Assembly (NCBI RefSeq): GCF_012971725.1 | Contig: NZ_CP048833.1 | Coordinates: forward strand, 1,922,001-1,986,000 | Length of the DNA: 64,000 nt | Reading direction: 5' to 3' | Origin: Pseudomonas multiresinivorans | GTDB lineage: Bacteria; Pseudomonadota; Gammaproteobacteria; Pseudomonadales; Pseudomonadaceae | Shown here: in pieces, positions 24,205 to 33,897 of the stretch | Numbering within the stretch: position 1 is the stretch's first letter | How the letters are laid out: every line of letters begins with the position of its first letter | The notes under the pieces: model-generated | The model's input: the letters and a program-made list of their open reading frames with translations, nothing else | Told to the model about the DNA's origin: nothing | Databases searched by the model: none | Position numbers and translations under genes: made by a program

Positions 24205-25854
24205 TCAGTTCTGCAGTTCGGCCTGGCTTTCGACGGGGTCGATCAGCACCGCGCGTTGCTGGCGCACCAGCAGGTCCAGGATCTGGTCCTGCTTCTCGCC
24301 GAGCACGCCGTTGAAGCTGATGCCGGAAGATTTGGTCGGGCCGAGCATGGCCACCTTGTAGAGCTCCAGCGACAGCGGCGAATCCACCGACAGCGGGCCC
24401 GAGCCATTGCCGGCCAGCTTGCCGCCGACCACGATCAGCGAGACCTTGGTGTCGAAGGGGTCGAGGTCGATGTTGCGGTCGGTGTCGGTCAGGTCCTTGA
24501 TGTGGCCGTAGACGCCGATGAGCTTGTTGCCGGCCGCGAGGTTTTCGTACAGGCGGATGTTCACGCTGTTGCGGATGCGGATGCCGTGGCGCAGGTTGGC
24601 CAGCACCTGGTTGCCGTAGATGAGGTTGTCGCCCGACTCGTAGAGCGTGATGCCGTCGGAGTGGTTGCGGTACACCTCGTTGTAGGCCACCAGGTTGCGC
24701 TCGGAATTACGGTCGAGGACGATCCCGGAGAGGTGGTTGTCGTAGGTCTTGTTGTGGATGATCCAGCTGTCGTTGACCTCACGGGAGACGATGATGCCGT
24801 GCTTCTTCTTCGTCCCGTAGACGGTGTTCTCGGCGATGACCAGACGGTGCGAGCGGTCATGCGGGTCGATGCCGTAGACGATGTTGTTCTTGTAGGTGTT
24901 GCCGCGCACCACCAGATCGTCCGCCTCGTAGCAGTAGAAGCCGTACCAGGCGTCCTCGAAGGTCGAGCCGATCACCCAGCCTTTGGGGCGCGGGCGCTTC
25001 ATGGTCTTGTCCATGCCCGGGCTGTACTGCGAGATGGAGATGCCGTAGGCCTTGGAGGCGTTGTAACCGAAGCTGGTGAAATGGCTGTTCACCAGGTAGG
25101 CCTCGGCGCCGCCCCAGGAGATCAGGAAGGGGCGGAACTCGTTGGGGGTCTTGTACCAGGCCGGCTCTTTCTTCGCTTCGTTCCAGGCAGTGACCTTGGT
25201 GTCGCGCACGAACAGCTTGCCGTCGTTGACCAGGAACGCGCCGCGGTCCTGGGACAGGCGCAGTTCCTTGACCTTTCTGTCGATCTCCAGGGTCGAGCCC
25301 TGGCTGACGACGATGGGCAGGCGGGCGATGTAGACGCCCGGCTCGACCTGTTCCAGGGCGGTCTTCGGCAGTTTGCCGGCCAGCTCCGCGAGGTTGACGT
25401 AGCCACCGTCGATGAAGATCGCCTGGGGCATCTGGCGCTGGCGCTTCACCCACTCGGCGAGACGGTTCTTGCCGCCGGTGAATTCCTTCAGCGGCTGCTG
25501 CTGGACCATGCGTTCGATGTGGGCCTGGCCGCGCTTGTTGCGCTCGATCTTCTTCTCCACTGCCTCGGCGGTGTAGCCGGTGAGGTCGGGCAGCTTGGGC
25601 GGCTCCAGGTGCAGCGGCTCGCTGGGCGCGGCGGTCACGGTGTAGTTGCCGGACTCCTTCAGCGTCTGGGTCTTGCCGGGCTCGGCGCCAGGATGCTCCT
25701 CGGCGGTTTTCTCTTCGCTGCCTTTCGCGGCGGCCTTGGCACTGCTCTCGGCCTTGGCCGCGGGCTGCGCCGCCCAGACCGGTGCGCCGGCGCTGAGCAG
25801 GCCGCCGAGCAGCAGCGCGGTCAGCGGCAGGGCGTGTAACGGGTGGCGGTTCAT
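24205..25854 (-). CDS. algG: Mannuronan C5-epimerase AlgG
   Basis: A periplasmic enzyme of 549 residues that converts mannuronate to guluronate in the polymer and protects it from AlgL. The signal peptide is MNRHPLHALPLTALLLGGLL to about PVWA. The right-handed beta-helix region (about 230-500) shows the carbohydrate-binding CASH repeat pattern, and the catalytic motif DPHD is in YGIDPHDRSHRLVIAENTVY. Start choice: AAGGAG lies 8 bases before ATG 25854. ATG 25860 would leave only two bases, and a third in-frame ATG at 25947 lies 11 bases from algE. The Ala/Glu/Lys-rich stretch after the signal (AAKAESSAKAAAKGSEEK) is unusually long. Confidence 0.95.
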   Translation of the reverse strand: MNRHPLHALPLTALLLGGLLSAGAPVWAAQPAAKAESSAKAAAKGSEEKTAEEHPGAEPGKTQTLKESGNYTVTAAPSEPLHLEPPKLPDLTGYTAEAVEKKIERNKRGQAHIERMVQQQPLKEFTGGKNRLAEWVKRQRQMPQAIFIDGGYVNLAELAGKLPKTALEQVEPGVYIARLPIVVSQGSTLEIDRKVKELRLSQDRGAFLVNDGKLFVRDTKVTAWNEAKKEPAWYKTPNEFRPFLISWGGAEAYLVNSHFTSFGYNASKAYGISISQYSPGMDKTMKRPRPKGWVIGSTFEDAWYGFYCYEADDLVVRGNTYKNNIVYGIDPHDRSHRLVIAENTVYGTKKKHGIIVSREVNDSWIIHNKTYDNHLSGIVLDRNSERNLVAYNEVYRNHSDGITLYESGDNLIYGNQVLANLRHGIRIRNSVNIRLYENLAAGNKLIGVYGHIKDLTDTDRNIDLDPFDTKVSLIVVGGKLAGNGSGPLSVDSPLSLELYKVAMLGPTKSSGISFNGVLGEKQDQILDLLVRQQRAVLIDPVESQAELQN

Positions 25855-25958
25855 GGCCATGTCTCCTTGCGCGCGGTCATCCGCCAGGTACCCGGCTACG
25901 CGCCGGGAACGGCAGAGTGCGAGCGCGGGTAGCTGACGGATGTTCATCGCTACAGTCC

Positions 25959-27497
25959 TCAGAAGCGCCAGATCACATCGACGAAGGCGTGGTGCATGGT
26001 CGAGTCGACGTGGCTGCCGTAAGCGTCGCCGGGCTTGAACACGCCGCCGCGGAAGCGGATCAGCGCCGACGGCTCGTCGATCGCCTGACTCATCGAGGCT
26101 GGCAGCAGGCCCTGCTTGAAGTACTTGGTGACGACCAGGTCGACTTCCTGGCCGATGTCCTTGGAGTCATTCACAAGCGGCGCGGTGATGCCGCTGTTGC
26201 CGATGTCCGAATCGCTGTCCACGCGGCGGAACTTGTTGTAGATGACGCTGGCGTCATAGTCGTCGCGCAGCTGCCAGGAGCCGAACAGCGTGGCGGCCTC
26301 AAGGTTCGACAGCTCACCGCGGAAGGCTTCGCCGAAGCGGTGCGCGCGGGCTCGGGTGCCGGTGAAGTTGGAGCGGTTGCTCTCCAGGCCCGTCTGTTCG
26401 AACTGGTCTTCGCCGTTCTTGCCGCCACCGCTGCCACGGGCGTAGGCGCCACCGACGCGCCACTGCTCGTCGATGTTCCAGCGCAGGCCCAGGTCCGCGC
26501 CGTAGGCATCCACATCGCCGCTCTGCTTGCCGGCGGCGACACGCTCGCCGTTTACCGGGACGGTGGTCAGGCGGTCGCGGTTACCGGTGAGCCAGGTGGC
26601 GCTGGCCCAGTAGTTGATGGGCATCTGCGAGCGCCAGTTGTAGCCGTCGCCGTTGGCCTCGATGCCAACCCAGGTGAGGTCGCCGGTGGAGCGCTTGTCC
26701 AGCGAGTCGACGGTTTCACCCGGGTCCGGCAGGCTGCCGCTGTCGTCGGCGTGGTGCACGCGCAGGCCGACCCAGTGCTGGGGCATCCACTGCGTGGAGA
26801 TGTCTCCGAAGACGTGGGTGCGGTCCTTGTCGTCCGGCGCCAGGTCAGTGATGTCGGTACGGTAGTCGGAGAAGCGCTGGGCGGCGCCAAGGTGGGCGCG
26901 CAGCAGGGTAGTATCGAAGGTCCAGTTCAGGGCCTCGATGTTGGTGTCCTGCCACATGCCGCTGTCTTCGCGCAGGCGCTGGCGACCGAAGCGCAGGTGC
27001 TCGCCGGGGTACTGAGTGAGGCCGGCATAGTCCACCCAGAATTCGCGCAGGGCGAGGTAGGCGTCGTCGGGCTCGCGCTTGTTGTCGCTGCGACCGCTGC
27101 TGTCGTTGTTGACGTCGTCGTTCTGCAGGGTGTCGGTCTGAATGGTGTCGGTGGCGGCAACTGCCTGGCCCATCACATAGGCGCTCCAGTTGCCCCACTG
27201 GCCGAAGGCCCAGGGGCGCAGGTCCAGGCCGATGCCGTTGAGGTCGCCGCCGTGGGCGGTGCCCAGGTCGCGATCATCCTCGGATTCGGCGGTGACCTTG
27301 ATGTCGAGGCCGAAGTTCTTCGGTGGCTCTTCCGCCCCGTGGGCGAGGCTGCCGAACAGGGTGCCGGCCAGGCTCAGGCCGACGCCGAACATGGCAGGGA
27401 ACAGGCGGGCGCGGCGAACAGCGGTAGCCAGAGCTCGCGGCTTAATCCCTTCGATAAGAGCAAACGGCGGGGTGGTCATCGGGTCGATGCGCTTCAT
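25959..27497 (-). CDS. algE: Alginate export porin AlgE
   Basis: An 18-stranded outer-membrane beta-barrel of 512 residues. A rather long positively charged N-region (IKPRALATAVRRARLFP) precedes the signal-peptide core (AMFGVGLSLAGTLFGSLAHG / AEEPPKNFGL), and the protein ends in Phe (HHAFVDVIWRF), the outer-membrane signature. Alternating aromatic/charged strands and Asp-rich loops fit the selectivity pore for the polyanionic polymer. It overlaps the end of algK by four bases (ATGA). Length is close to P. aeruginosa AlgE (490). Confidence 0.95.
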   Translation of the reverse strand: MKRIDPMTTPPFALIEGIKPRALATAVRRARLFPAMFGVGLSLAGTLFGSLAHGAEEPPKNFGLDIKVTAESEDDRDLGTAHGGDLNGIGLDLRPWAFGQWGNWSAYVMGQAVAATDTIQTDTLQNDDVNNDSSGRSDNKREPDDAYLALREFWVDYAGLTQYPGEHLRFGRQRLREDSGMWQDTNIEALNWTFDTTLLRAHLGAAQRFSDYRTDITDLAPDDKDRTHVFGDISTQWMPQHWVGLRVHHADDSGSLPDPGETVDSLDKRSTGDLTWVGIEANGDGYNWRSQMPINYWASATWLTGNRDRLTTVPVNGERVAAGKQSGDVDAYGADLGLRWNIDEQWRVGGAYARGSGGGKNGEDQFEQTGLESNRSNFTGTRARAHRFGEAFRGELSNLEAATLFGSWQLRDDYDASVIYNKFRRVDSDSDIGNSGITAPLVNDSKDIGQEVDLVVTKYFKQGLLPASMSQAIDEPSALIRFRGGVFKPGDAYGSHVDSTMHHAFVDVIWRF

Positions 27498-28891
27498 AGG
27501 TTTTCTTGTTCCTGGTTGTTCTGCAGAAGGCTGACGGTGGCTTGCCAGTTGGCGCCGCGAGCCTGTTCTTCACGCTTGAGCAGTTGCTGCGCGGCGCTGC
27601 GGTCGGCCGGCTGGATCTGCGGTTCGAGCTGCGCCATCAGGTCGCTGGCGGTGGGTACCTGCTGGCGCTGGGCGAGTTCGCCGAAGACGTAGGCGTTGAC
27701 CAAGTTCGGGCGCACGCCACGGCCCTGCGAATACAGCTGGGCGAGGGCCATGTCGGCGCTGGCCTGGCCGGCGCGGGCGGCGATCAGCAGGTGGTCCACG
27801 GCCTTCTGCGGGTAGACCTGGCCGAGGAAGCCGCGGCGGTAGATCTGGCCCAGGTAGTAGTGCGCCTGGGGTTCGCTGGCGGCGGCCTTGAGCAGGTGCT
27901 GCTCGGCTTTCTGTGGTTCCTGCGGGGCCCACTTGCCGTCGTAATAGAGGCGCCCGAGCAGCAGCTCGGCGCGGGGTTGGGCGGCGTCCTGGGCTTTCTT
28001 CAGGTAGTCGAGCATCTGGTCCAGATCGCCCAGGTCTGGGTTGTCGTACTGCAGCTTGGCCAGGCTGACCCAGGCGGCCGGGTAGGTCGGCGCGATCTCG
28101 GTGAGCAGCGCCTGCGCAGCCTGCGGGTCGGCGGTGCCGATGTTCGGATCGGCCAGTACGCCGGCCACCGATTCGACGCGCTCGGACGGCACGCGGCCGG
28201 CCTTCCAGCCTGCCTTGAGTGCTTCGATGTGGGCCTTCTGCTTATCCGCGTTGCCCTGCTTCTGGTACACGGTGGCCAGTTCCATCCAGCACACGTCCAT
28301 GCGGTTCAGCCAGCGCTGGCAGACCTGCTCGACTTCGGTGAGGTGTTGGTCGTAGGTGCCCTGGGTGCGGTACAGGATGATCTGCGCCAGATCGGCCTGC
28401 GGCAGTCCCTGGGCGCGCCACTGGTCGATGCGCTGCTGCGGGTTCACGTTCGGCCAGGCCTGCGGGTATTGCAGGTAGAGGACGATCAGCGGCACCAGCG
28501 CGCTGTCCTCGCCTTCGTTGAAGGCGCGGCTCAGCAACTGCTCGGCTTCGCGGTGCTCGGCGTCGCTGCCGCCGGGCTTGGCCGCCAGCCATTTGCCCAG
28601 GCGGGCGCGGGCGCGCGGCGAGCTCTCGGCGGCTTCGCGGTAGAGCTTCTCGGCGCGGGCCTGCTCGTCGGGGTCGCCGGTGGCGGCCTGCATGTCGGCC
28701 AGTCCGACCTGTGCGTCGGCGTAACCCATGGTCGCCAGGGCCTGGAAGTTGGCCTGGGCGGTGGCGATGTCGCCGCGCTCCAGGGCTTCCTGGGCCAGTC
28801 GCTGGTCGGGCAGGCCGGCGCAACCGGCGGCTGCGGCGATGGCCAGTGCCAGTGCCAAATGCGGGGCGTGTCGCAAGACAGGTCGATTCAT
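27494..28891 (-). CDS. algK: Alginate secretion lipoprotein AlgK (Sel1/TPR scaffold)
   Basis: A 465-residue outer-membrane lipoprotein. The signal ends at a lipobox (AIAAAAGCAGLPDQ, Cys about 24). The body is made of Sel1-like TPR repeats, for example AQANFQALATMGYADAQVGL, ARAKLY-type helices and QASADMALAQLYSQGRGVRP. It binds AlgX and helps place AlgE in the outer membrane. It is translationally coupled to algE and starts 13 bases after alg44. Confidence 0.94.
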   Translation of the reverse strand: MNRPVLRHAPHLALALAIAAAAGCAGLPDQRLAQEALERGDIATAQANFQALATMGYADAQVGLADMQAATGDPDEQARAEKLYREAAESSPRARARLGKWLAAKPGGSDAEHREAEQLLSRAFNEGEDSALVPLIVLYLQYPQAWPNVNPQQRIDQWRAQGLPQADLAQIILYRTQGTYDQHLTEVEQVCQRWLNRMDVCWMELATVYQKQGNADKQKAHIEALKAGWKAGRVPSERVESVAGVLADPNIGTADPQAAQALLTEIAPTYPAAWVSLAKLQYDNPDLGDLDQMLDYLKKAQDAAQPRAELLLGRLYYDGKWAPQEPQKAEQHLLKAAASEPQAHYYLGQIYRRGFLGQVYPQKAVDHLLIAARAGQASADMALAQLYSQGRGVRPNLVNAYVFGELAQRQQVPTASDLMAQLEPQIQPADRSAAQQLLKREEQARGANWQATVSLLQNNQEQENL

Positions 28892-28904
28892 GCGGGCAGT
28901 CCTC

Positions 28905-30077
28905 TTAGCGAGCGGTGGCCAGGGCCATCGCCTTGTTCAGCAGGGTGCGGCCCGGCAGGCCGCCGATGCTGACTTCAGTCGGGCGGCCAGCCATCTGGCT
29001 GTCGAGCGGCTGGTCGGGGGTGATCTGCACGCGGATTTCCGAGGACAGGTCACCGTCCACCGGCGCGGTACGCAGGATGCGGCCGCCGCGTACTTCGCTG
29101 TCGCCGGCGACCTGGAAGTTCACGTGGGTGCCCGGCGAGAGTTCGGCGGCGTTGCGGTAGGGGAAGCGCGCCTCGACGGTGGCGGTGCTGTCGCGCGGGG
29201 TCAGGGTGAAGATCACGTCGCCCTTGTTGGCGAACTGGCCGTTGGCGACGCGCTGCTCGACCACGCGGCAATCGCACGGGCTGGTCAGGGTGCCTTTCAT
29301 CTGGTGGCCGAAGAGCTTCTCGATGTTGCTCGGGTTGAGCTGTTCTTCGGTCAGGTTGCCCTTGAGCAGGTCCAGCAGGTTGGCGGAGAAGGAGGCGATC
29401 GGCGCGCCCTTGGCGACTTCCGCGCCCGGCTCCACCAGGCTTTCCACGGTGCCTTCGCGGGGCATGGTGATCTGCTGGTTGGCCACGCTGACCACGCCCG
29501 AATCGGCATGGGTGACGAAGTACAGGTTGTAGATCTGGTTGAGGATCACCGCGAAGGCACCGACGCCGACCACGAAGATCGCGGTGCTCACGGTGACGGC
29601 ACGGAAGCGCCCGAAGAAGCCCATGCCACCCGAACCTGCGCCGTGCTTGCGGGCCTTGGTGAAGTTCTCGCGCTGCAGGGTGTTGAGCATGTCGCCCACG
29701 CTGATCACTTCGCCAGCCAGGTAGGAGGTGATCAGGTAGCGCAGGGCAGCGATCTCGCGCGGCTTCAGGTGCTGGAATTCGCAACCGACGCGGCCACTGT
29801 CGCGGTCGTAGGAGCGCACCTGGAATTCCACCTCCAGGGAGAAGCTGATGCTGTCGATCTGGAACAGCAGCTTGCCCTTGTGCAGGTCGCCGACCTGAAC
29901 CGGGGTGTTGTTCGCCGAGCTGAAGGCGAAACCGCCGGCGGACAGGTCCAGCAGGCGCGCATCGACGCCTTCGCGGTTGCCACCGATGTAGCGGATGCGC
30001 GCGGGCAGCTTGACCCGTGCGTGCTGGCGCTGGGCTTCGGATTCATGCACGACATTGACGTTGACGGCGGTATTCAT
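28905..30077 (-). CDS. alg44: Alginate polymerisation co-factor Alg44 (PilZ domain)
   Basis: A 390-residue inner-membrane protein. The N-terminal cytoplasmic PilZ domain binds c-di-GMP: the RxxxR motif is in EAQRQHARVKLPARI near residue 17, and the D-x-S-x-x-G motif is in LLDLSAGGFAF near residue 44. One membrane helix follows (STAIFVVGVGAFAVILNQIY, about 160-185), then a periplasmic HlyD/MFP-like domain (QITMPREGTVESLVEPGAEV). c-di-GMP binding switches on polymerisation by Alg8. It lies 49 bases after alg8. Confidence 0.96.
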   Translation of the reverse strand: MNTAVNVNVVHESEAQRQHARVKLPARIRYIGGNREGVDARLLDLSAGGFAFSSANNTPVQVGDLHKGKLLFQIDSISFSLEVEFQVRSYDRDSGRVGCEFQHLKPREIAALRYLITSYLAGEVISVGDMLNTLQRENFTKARKHGAGSGGMGFFGRFRAVTVSTAIFVVGVGAFAVILNQIYNLYFVTHADSGVVSVANQQITMPREGTVESLVEPGAEVAKGAPIASFSANLLDLLKGNLTEEQLNPSNIEKLFGHQMKGTLTSPCDCRVVEQRVANGQFANKGDVIFTLTPRDSTATVEARFPYRNAAELSPGTHVNFQVAGDSEVRGGRILRTAPVDGDLSSEIRVQITPDQPLDSQMAGRPTEVSIGGLPGRTLLNKAMALATAR

Positions 30078-30126
30078 GGGGTCGAGTCCTGTTCGTAGCT
30101 AAAAGGGGCGTGGCTAAAGAGAGCCT

Positions 30127-31608
30127 TCAAACGATGGTCAGCAGTACGGCGACGAAAACGCTGGCCGCGGAAAAAGTCATGGCGCGCGAGGACCAGGTGT
30201 TGAACCAGCGCTGGAAGCTGGCCAGGCCGCGGTCGAGCTTGGTGTTCTGGCGGGTCCAGGACTGCTGGTCGAGGCGGAAGAACACGTAGATCTTCACCAG
30301 GGCGCCGACGATCTGGTTGTAATAAAGAATCGCCGGGTAGGCCGGCCCGATGTGGTGGCCCGACAGCGACAGCAGCAGGGTCAGCACGAAGCGGGTGATG
30401 CCGATCCACAGCAGGTAGATGAGCAGGAAGGCGATGCTGTACTTGATGCTGGCGATGATCGCGGCGACCAGGCCGAGCAGGCAGGTCCACATCGACAGGC
30501 GCTGGTCGAACAGCACCACGCTGGTGAACCAGCCCAGGCGCTGCGGGCCCAGGGCCAGGGCGCGGGAGTTCTGCCGCAGGTTGTTGCCGTACCAGCGGAA
30601 CATCAGCTTGCGGCTGGCCTTGATGAAGCTCTTCTCCGGCGGGTGCTCGACCGTGTTGATCGCCGCGTCCGGCACGTAGAAGGTGTCGTAGCCCAGGCGC
30701 ATCAGGCTGTACCAGCTGGACTTGTCGTCACCGGTGAGGAACTGGAAACGGCCCAGACGCCAGTGGTCCAGGTGGTCGCTTTCGACGTCGGTGATGAAGT
30801 CCGGGTCGGTGACCACGGCGGCGCGGAATACCGACATGCGCCCGGTCATGGTCAGCACGCGCTTGGACAGGGCCATGGAGCACATGTTGATGTGGCGCTG
30901 GGCGAAGCGCAGCTTGTGCCACTCGCTCATCACGTAGCTGCCGCGCACTTCGCAGAATTCGTTGGTGGTCAGTCCGCCGACGTTGGGGAAGAGCTTGAAC
31001 CAGGGCACGGTCTTCTTCACCACGCCGGGTTCGAGCACGGTGTCGCCATCGATCACCGCGACCACCGCGTGTTCATCCGGCAGGTGGCGGGAGATGGCAC
31101 GGAAGCCATGGGCCAGGCCGTCGCGCTTGCCGGTGCCGGGGATACGCACGAAGTCGAGCTTGACGTGGTCCGGCGGGTTGAGCTTCTGCCACTGCTGCTT
31201 GATCAGCACCTCGTCGGACATCTCGACGATGGAGCACACCACGGTGGTGGGGTAGCCGCAGGCAATGGCTTCTTCGATGACCGAGCGATAGACCATGGAG
31301 GTGGTCAGCGCGTCGATGCGGAAACTGGTGACCATCAGGTAAACGTGCGACGGGTCGGCTGCGTCGCCGAGCTTGCGGACCTTGCGCCGGTAGTGCGGGT
31401 AGACCAGGTAGAGAAACAGCATGCCGCGCAGGAAGTGCAGGCCACCCATGGAATAGCGCCAGATGCCAACCGCGCCGATCAGCAGCAGGAAGTCCTTGGA
31501 CTCGGCGTCGAATACGGTCGGTGGCACCAGCAGCGCCAGCAGCATCAGCAGGCTGAGAAAGACCAGCCAGCCCGTGGCTTCACCGATCACTCGTTTGTAG
31601 GTTTCCAT
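30127..31608 (-). CDS. alg8: Alginate polymerase Alg8 (family 2 glycosyltransferase)
   Basis: An inner-membrane polymerase of 493 residues that uses GDP-mannuronate. Membrane helices lie at the N-terminus (GWLVFLSLLMLLALLVPP) and in the C-terminal third. The GT2 domain shows DGDTVLEPG (DxD), TDVESDHLDHWR and LTGDDKSSWY with the paired Asp and Lys, plus FRWYGNNLRQ in place of the usual QxxRW. ATG 31608 matches the family start METYKRVIGEA; an in-frame upstream extension runs through the repeat element and is not used. The gap to algD is 215 bases and holds a 117-base repeat. Confidence 0.95.
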   Translation of the reverse strand: METYKRVIGEATGWLVFLSLLMLLALLVPPTVFDAESKDFLLLIGAVGIWRYSMGGLHFLRGMLFLYLVYPHYRRKVRKLGDAADPSHVYLMVTSFRIDALTTSMVYRSVIEEAIACGYPTTVVCSIVEMSDEVLIKQQWQKLNPPDHVKLDFVRIPGTGKRDGLAHGFRAISRHLPDEHAVVAVIDGDTVLEPGVVKKTVPWFKLFPNVGGLTTNEFCEVRGSYVMSEWHKLRFAQRHINMCSMALSKRVLTMTGRMSVFRAAVVTDPDFITDVESDHLDHWRLGRFQFLTGDDKSSWYSLMRLGYDTFYVPDAAINTVEHPPEKSFIKASRKLMFRWYGNNLRQNSRALALGPQRLGWFTSVVLFDQRLSMWTCLLGLVAAIIASIKYSIAFLLIYLLWIGITRFVLTLLLSLSGHHIGPAYPAILYYNQIVGALVKIYVFFRLDQQSWTRQNTKLDRGLASFQRWFNTWSSRAMTFSAASVFVAVLLTIV

Positions 31609-31665
31609 CGTCGAAATCCGTCTGTCGCATTTTGAGGGCAAGGAAGTGGGTTGCGCGCTGGGCGG

Positions 31666-31782
31666 CCCTCTCCCTAACCCTCTCCCTGAAGGGAGAGGGG
31701 ACCGTTCGGTGCAGGATGAAACCGTGGTGTCAGCCGGCACGGACAACGCCCTCTCCCTTCAGGGAGAGGGCGGGGGAGAGGG
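31666..31782. repeat. 117-base family D element, copy 1 (algD-alg8 gap)
   Basis: Two CTCTCCC hairpins flank a unique centre containing GGTGCAGGATGAAA and GTGTCAGCCGGCACGGACA. A second copy of identical length lies at 56872-56988 with six differences by my count. Confidence 0.9.
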
Positions 31783-31823
31783 CATGCGCTTGCACCCATC
31801 TCCCCCGCGGGTGGAAATGGCGC

Positions 31824-33134
31824 TTACCAGCAGATGCCTTCGGCGCGCTCGTCGCTGACACTCGGCATGAAGCCGATCAGGTCAACGACCTTCTTGCCCT
31901 CGGGCGCCTGCTTGACGACGTCGACGAACAGCTCGTCGCCGTTGCCCAGCACCAGCACGTCGGAGGACTTCACGACCGCGTCCAGGTCCGAGACCAGCAG
32001 CGAGGAAACGTGCGGGATCTTCGATTCGATGTACTCCTTGTTCGCGCCATGGACGCGGGCGTACTCGACGTTGCGGTCGAAGATCTGCAGCTCGTAGCCC
32101 TTGCCGATGAGCATCTCGGCCAGCTCCACCAGGGGGCTTTCGCGCAGGTCATCGGTGCCGGACTTGAACGACAGACCAAGCAGGCCGACCTTGCGGCTGC
32201 CGTGGGCGGCGATAATGTCGAAGGCCTTCTGCACCTGGTGCTGGTTGCTGCGCATGATCGAGCCGAGCATCGGGTGTTCGATGTCCAGCTGGCTGGCGCG
32301 GTAGGTGAGGGCGCGTACGTCCTTGGGCAGGCAGGAGCCGCCGAAGGCGAAGCCGGGCTTCATGTAGTAGCGCGAGAGGTTCAGCTTGCGGTCCTGGCAG
32401 ATCACGTCCATCACCTCGCGGCCGTCGACGCCGACTGCCTTGGCGATGTTGCCGATCTCGTTGGCGAAGGTGACCTTGGCGGCGTGCCAGACGTTGCAGG
32501 TGTACTTGATCATCTCCGCGACCTCGATGGTCTTGCGGATGATCGGCGCGTCCAGCTCGCGGTAGATTTCTTCCAGCAGGTCGCCGGTCTGGGCGTCCAG
32601 CTCACCGATGACGGTCATGGGCGGGAAGTCGTAGTCCTTGATCGCGGTGGATTCGCGCAGGAACTCCGGGTTGGTGCCCACGCCGAAGTCGGCGCCGGCC
32701 TTCTTGCCCGAGCAATCCTCGATGATCGGGATCACCACGTTGTTCACTGTGCCCGGCAGCACGGTGCTGCGTACGACCACGGTGTGGCGCGCTTTCTTCT
32801 CGCGGATGGCGTAGCCGATCTCGCGGCACACGGACTCGATGTAGCCCAGGTCCAGGTCGCCGTTCTTCTTGCTCGGGGTGCCGACGCAGATGAACGACAC
32901 GTCGGTGTCCAGTACGGCCTTCTTGAAGTCGGTGGTGCCCGACAGGCGACCGGTGCGGATGCCTTGCTCCAGCAGAGGCTCCAGGCCCGGTTCGACGATG
33001 GGCGACTTCCCGTTGTTGATCAGATCGATCTTGGTGGTGGAGACATCCACCCCAACGACTTCATGGCCTCGTGCGGACAGGCAGCCGGCACATACTGCGC
33101 CAACATACCCAAGACCAAAGATGCTGATACGCAT
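31824..33134 (-). CDS. algD: GDP-mannose 6-dehydrogenase
   Basis: The committed enzyme of alginate synthesis, 436 residues: it oxidises GDP-mannose to GDP-mannuronate with NAD in two steps. The Rossmann motif is IFGLGYVGAVCAGCL at the N-terminus. The catalytic Cys is in FAFGGSCLPKDVRAL near residue 268, and PSKKNGDLDLGYIESV and ESPLVELAEMLIGKGYEL are family hallmarks. I chose ATG 33134 because AGAGGTG lies six bases before it and the product matches the known length of 436; the in-frame ATG nine bases upstream is too close to the ribosome site. First gene of the alginate operon. Confidence 0.97.
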   Translation of the reverse strand: MRISIFGLGYVGAVCAGCLSARGHEVVGVDVSTTKIDLINNGKSPIVEPGLEPLLEQGIRTGRLSGTTDFKKAVLDTDVSFICVGTPSKKNGDLDLGYIESVCREIGYAIREKKARHTVVVRSTVLPGTVNNVVIPIIEDCSGKKAGADFGVGTNPEFLRESTAIKDYDFPPMTVIGELDAQTGDLLEEIYRELDAPIIRKTIEVAEMIKYTCNVWHAAKVTFANEIGNIAKAVGVDGREVMDVICQDRKLNLSRYYMKPGFAFGGSCLPKDVRALTYRASQLDIEHPMLGSIMRSNQHQVQKAFDIIAAHGSRKVGLLGLSFKSGTDDLRESPLVELAEMLIGKGYELQIFDRNVEYARVHGANKEYIESKIPHVSSLLVSDLDAVVKSSDVLVLGNGDELFVDVVKQAPEGKKVVDLIGFMPSVSDERAEGICW

Positions 33135-33528
33135 CGCATTCACCTCTTCAATGGTCGAACTGTTTAAGTTGCCCCGTGGGCGTTTTTAAAAGGGTGCAAG
33201 AACCCTCGGAAGATGCTCTTTCGAGTTCTTCCGTACTTCCTTCCAGGCAGGCATGGGAATCGAGTGCTAAACTTTCGAGCACAGTCTTGGGGCAAGCTTT
33301 GAATAGTTGCCCTGTTATGTTTCAGGCGGATGGCAAAGTTGGTGCGTTCTCCGTCCTGGCGTGCTCAAGTCTGGTTAGATGATTGCCTCGTCATCTGAAA
33401 AGTTCAGTTTTTTCATTGGGTTAGGTGCTTAGTTCAATCGCTGATTGCCAATCGAAATAACCTTGGAACCTAATCTCCAATTTCTCACCGAGGCACTTTC
33501 TGGTCGCCATCGATGGTCGTTGCGCAAA

Positions 33529-33556
33529 TAGGATTTATCTCAAATGCGGTTAGTTC
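33529..33556 (-). promoter_or_regulatory. Predicted AlgU (sigma-22) promoter of the alginate operon
   Basis: On the minus strand GGAACTA (-35, GAACTA at 33551-33556) is followed by exactly 17 bases and TCCTAT (-10, core at 33529-33533). The AlgU consensus is GAACTT-N16/17-TCTRA. The P. aeruginosa algD promoter, as I recall it, is GAACTT-N17-TCCTAT, with the same spacing and -10. Transcription would start near 33521. Confidence 0.7.
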
Positions 33557-33897
33557 CTTCCGCTCATCCCGCCTCGGAAATGATTTGAAATATCCAATTG
33601 ATATCACTTGATGCTGGATTAATGGCCATTCGCGACTTGGCCTTTCCAGTGCAAAGTGCATGGTCGGGAAAAGTTCCATTGAATTTTTCGTTAAAAACGA
33701 CCGTGTATCGTCGGTAAGACATTCGTTCAGCTGCCGTTCAGCTTTCTCTCTTGCAAAGTGCAATCGTGAAATGCATGTCATGGCCAAGGGCTGTTAATGG
33801 CCAATGGATTACAAGGGCAGGAGCGAATCGGGACTATTTCCATCCATCCGGTCGGTTCGGATGGCGGAAAAAATTTCTCACGATTAATCCCGAAGCA

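Noticed and set aside
23122..25839. A 905-codon open frame antisense to algX and algG
   Set aside because: Antisense shadow with the same biased composition; algX and algG are fully conserved on the other strand.
33399..33404. A second GAACTT on the minus strand as the main AlgU promoter
   Set aside because: The -35 is perfect, but at 16-17 bases spacing the -10 reads ATCAT or TCATC, poorer than the TCCTAT of the upstream candidate.
33485..33787. A 100-codon open frame on the minus strand upstream of algD
   Set aside because: It overlaps the predicted AlgU promoter, lies in AT-rich DNA, lacks a clear ribosome site and has no recognisable domain.
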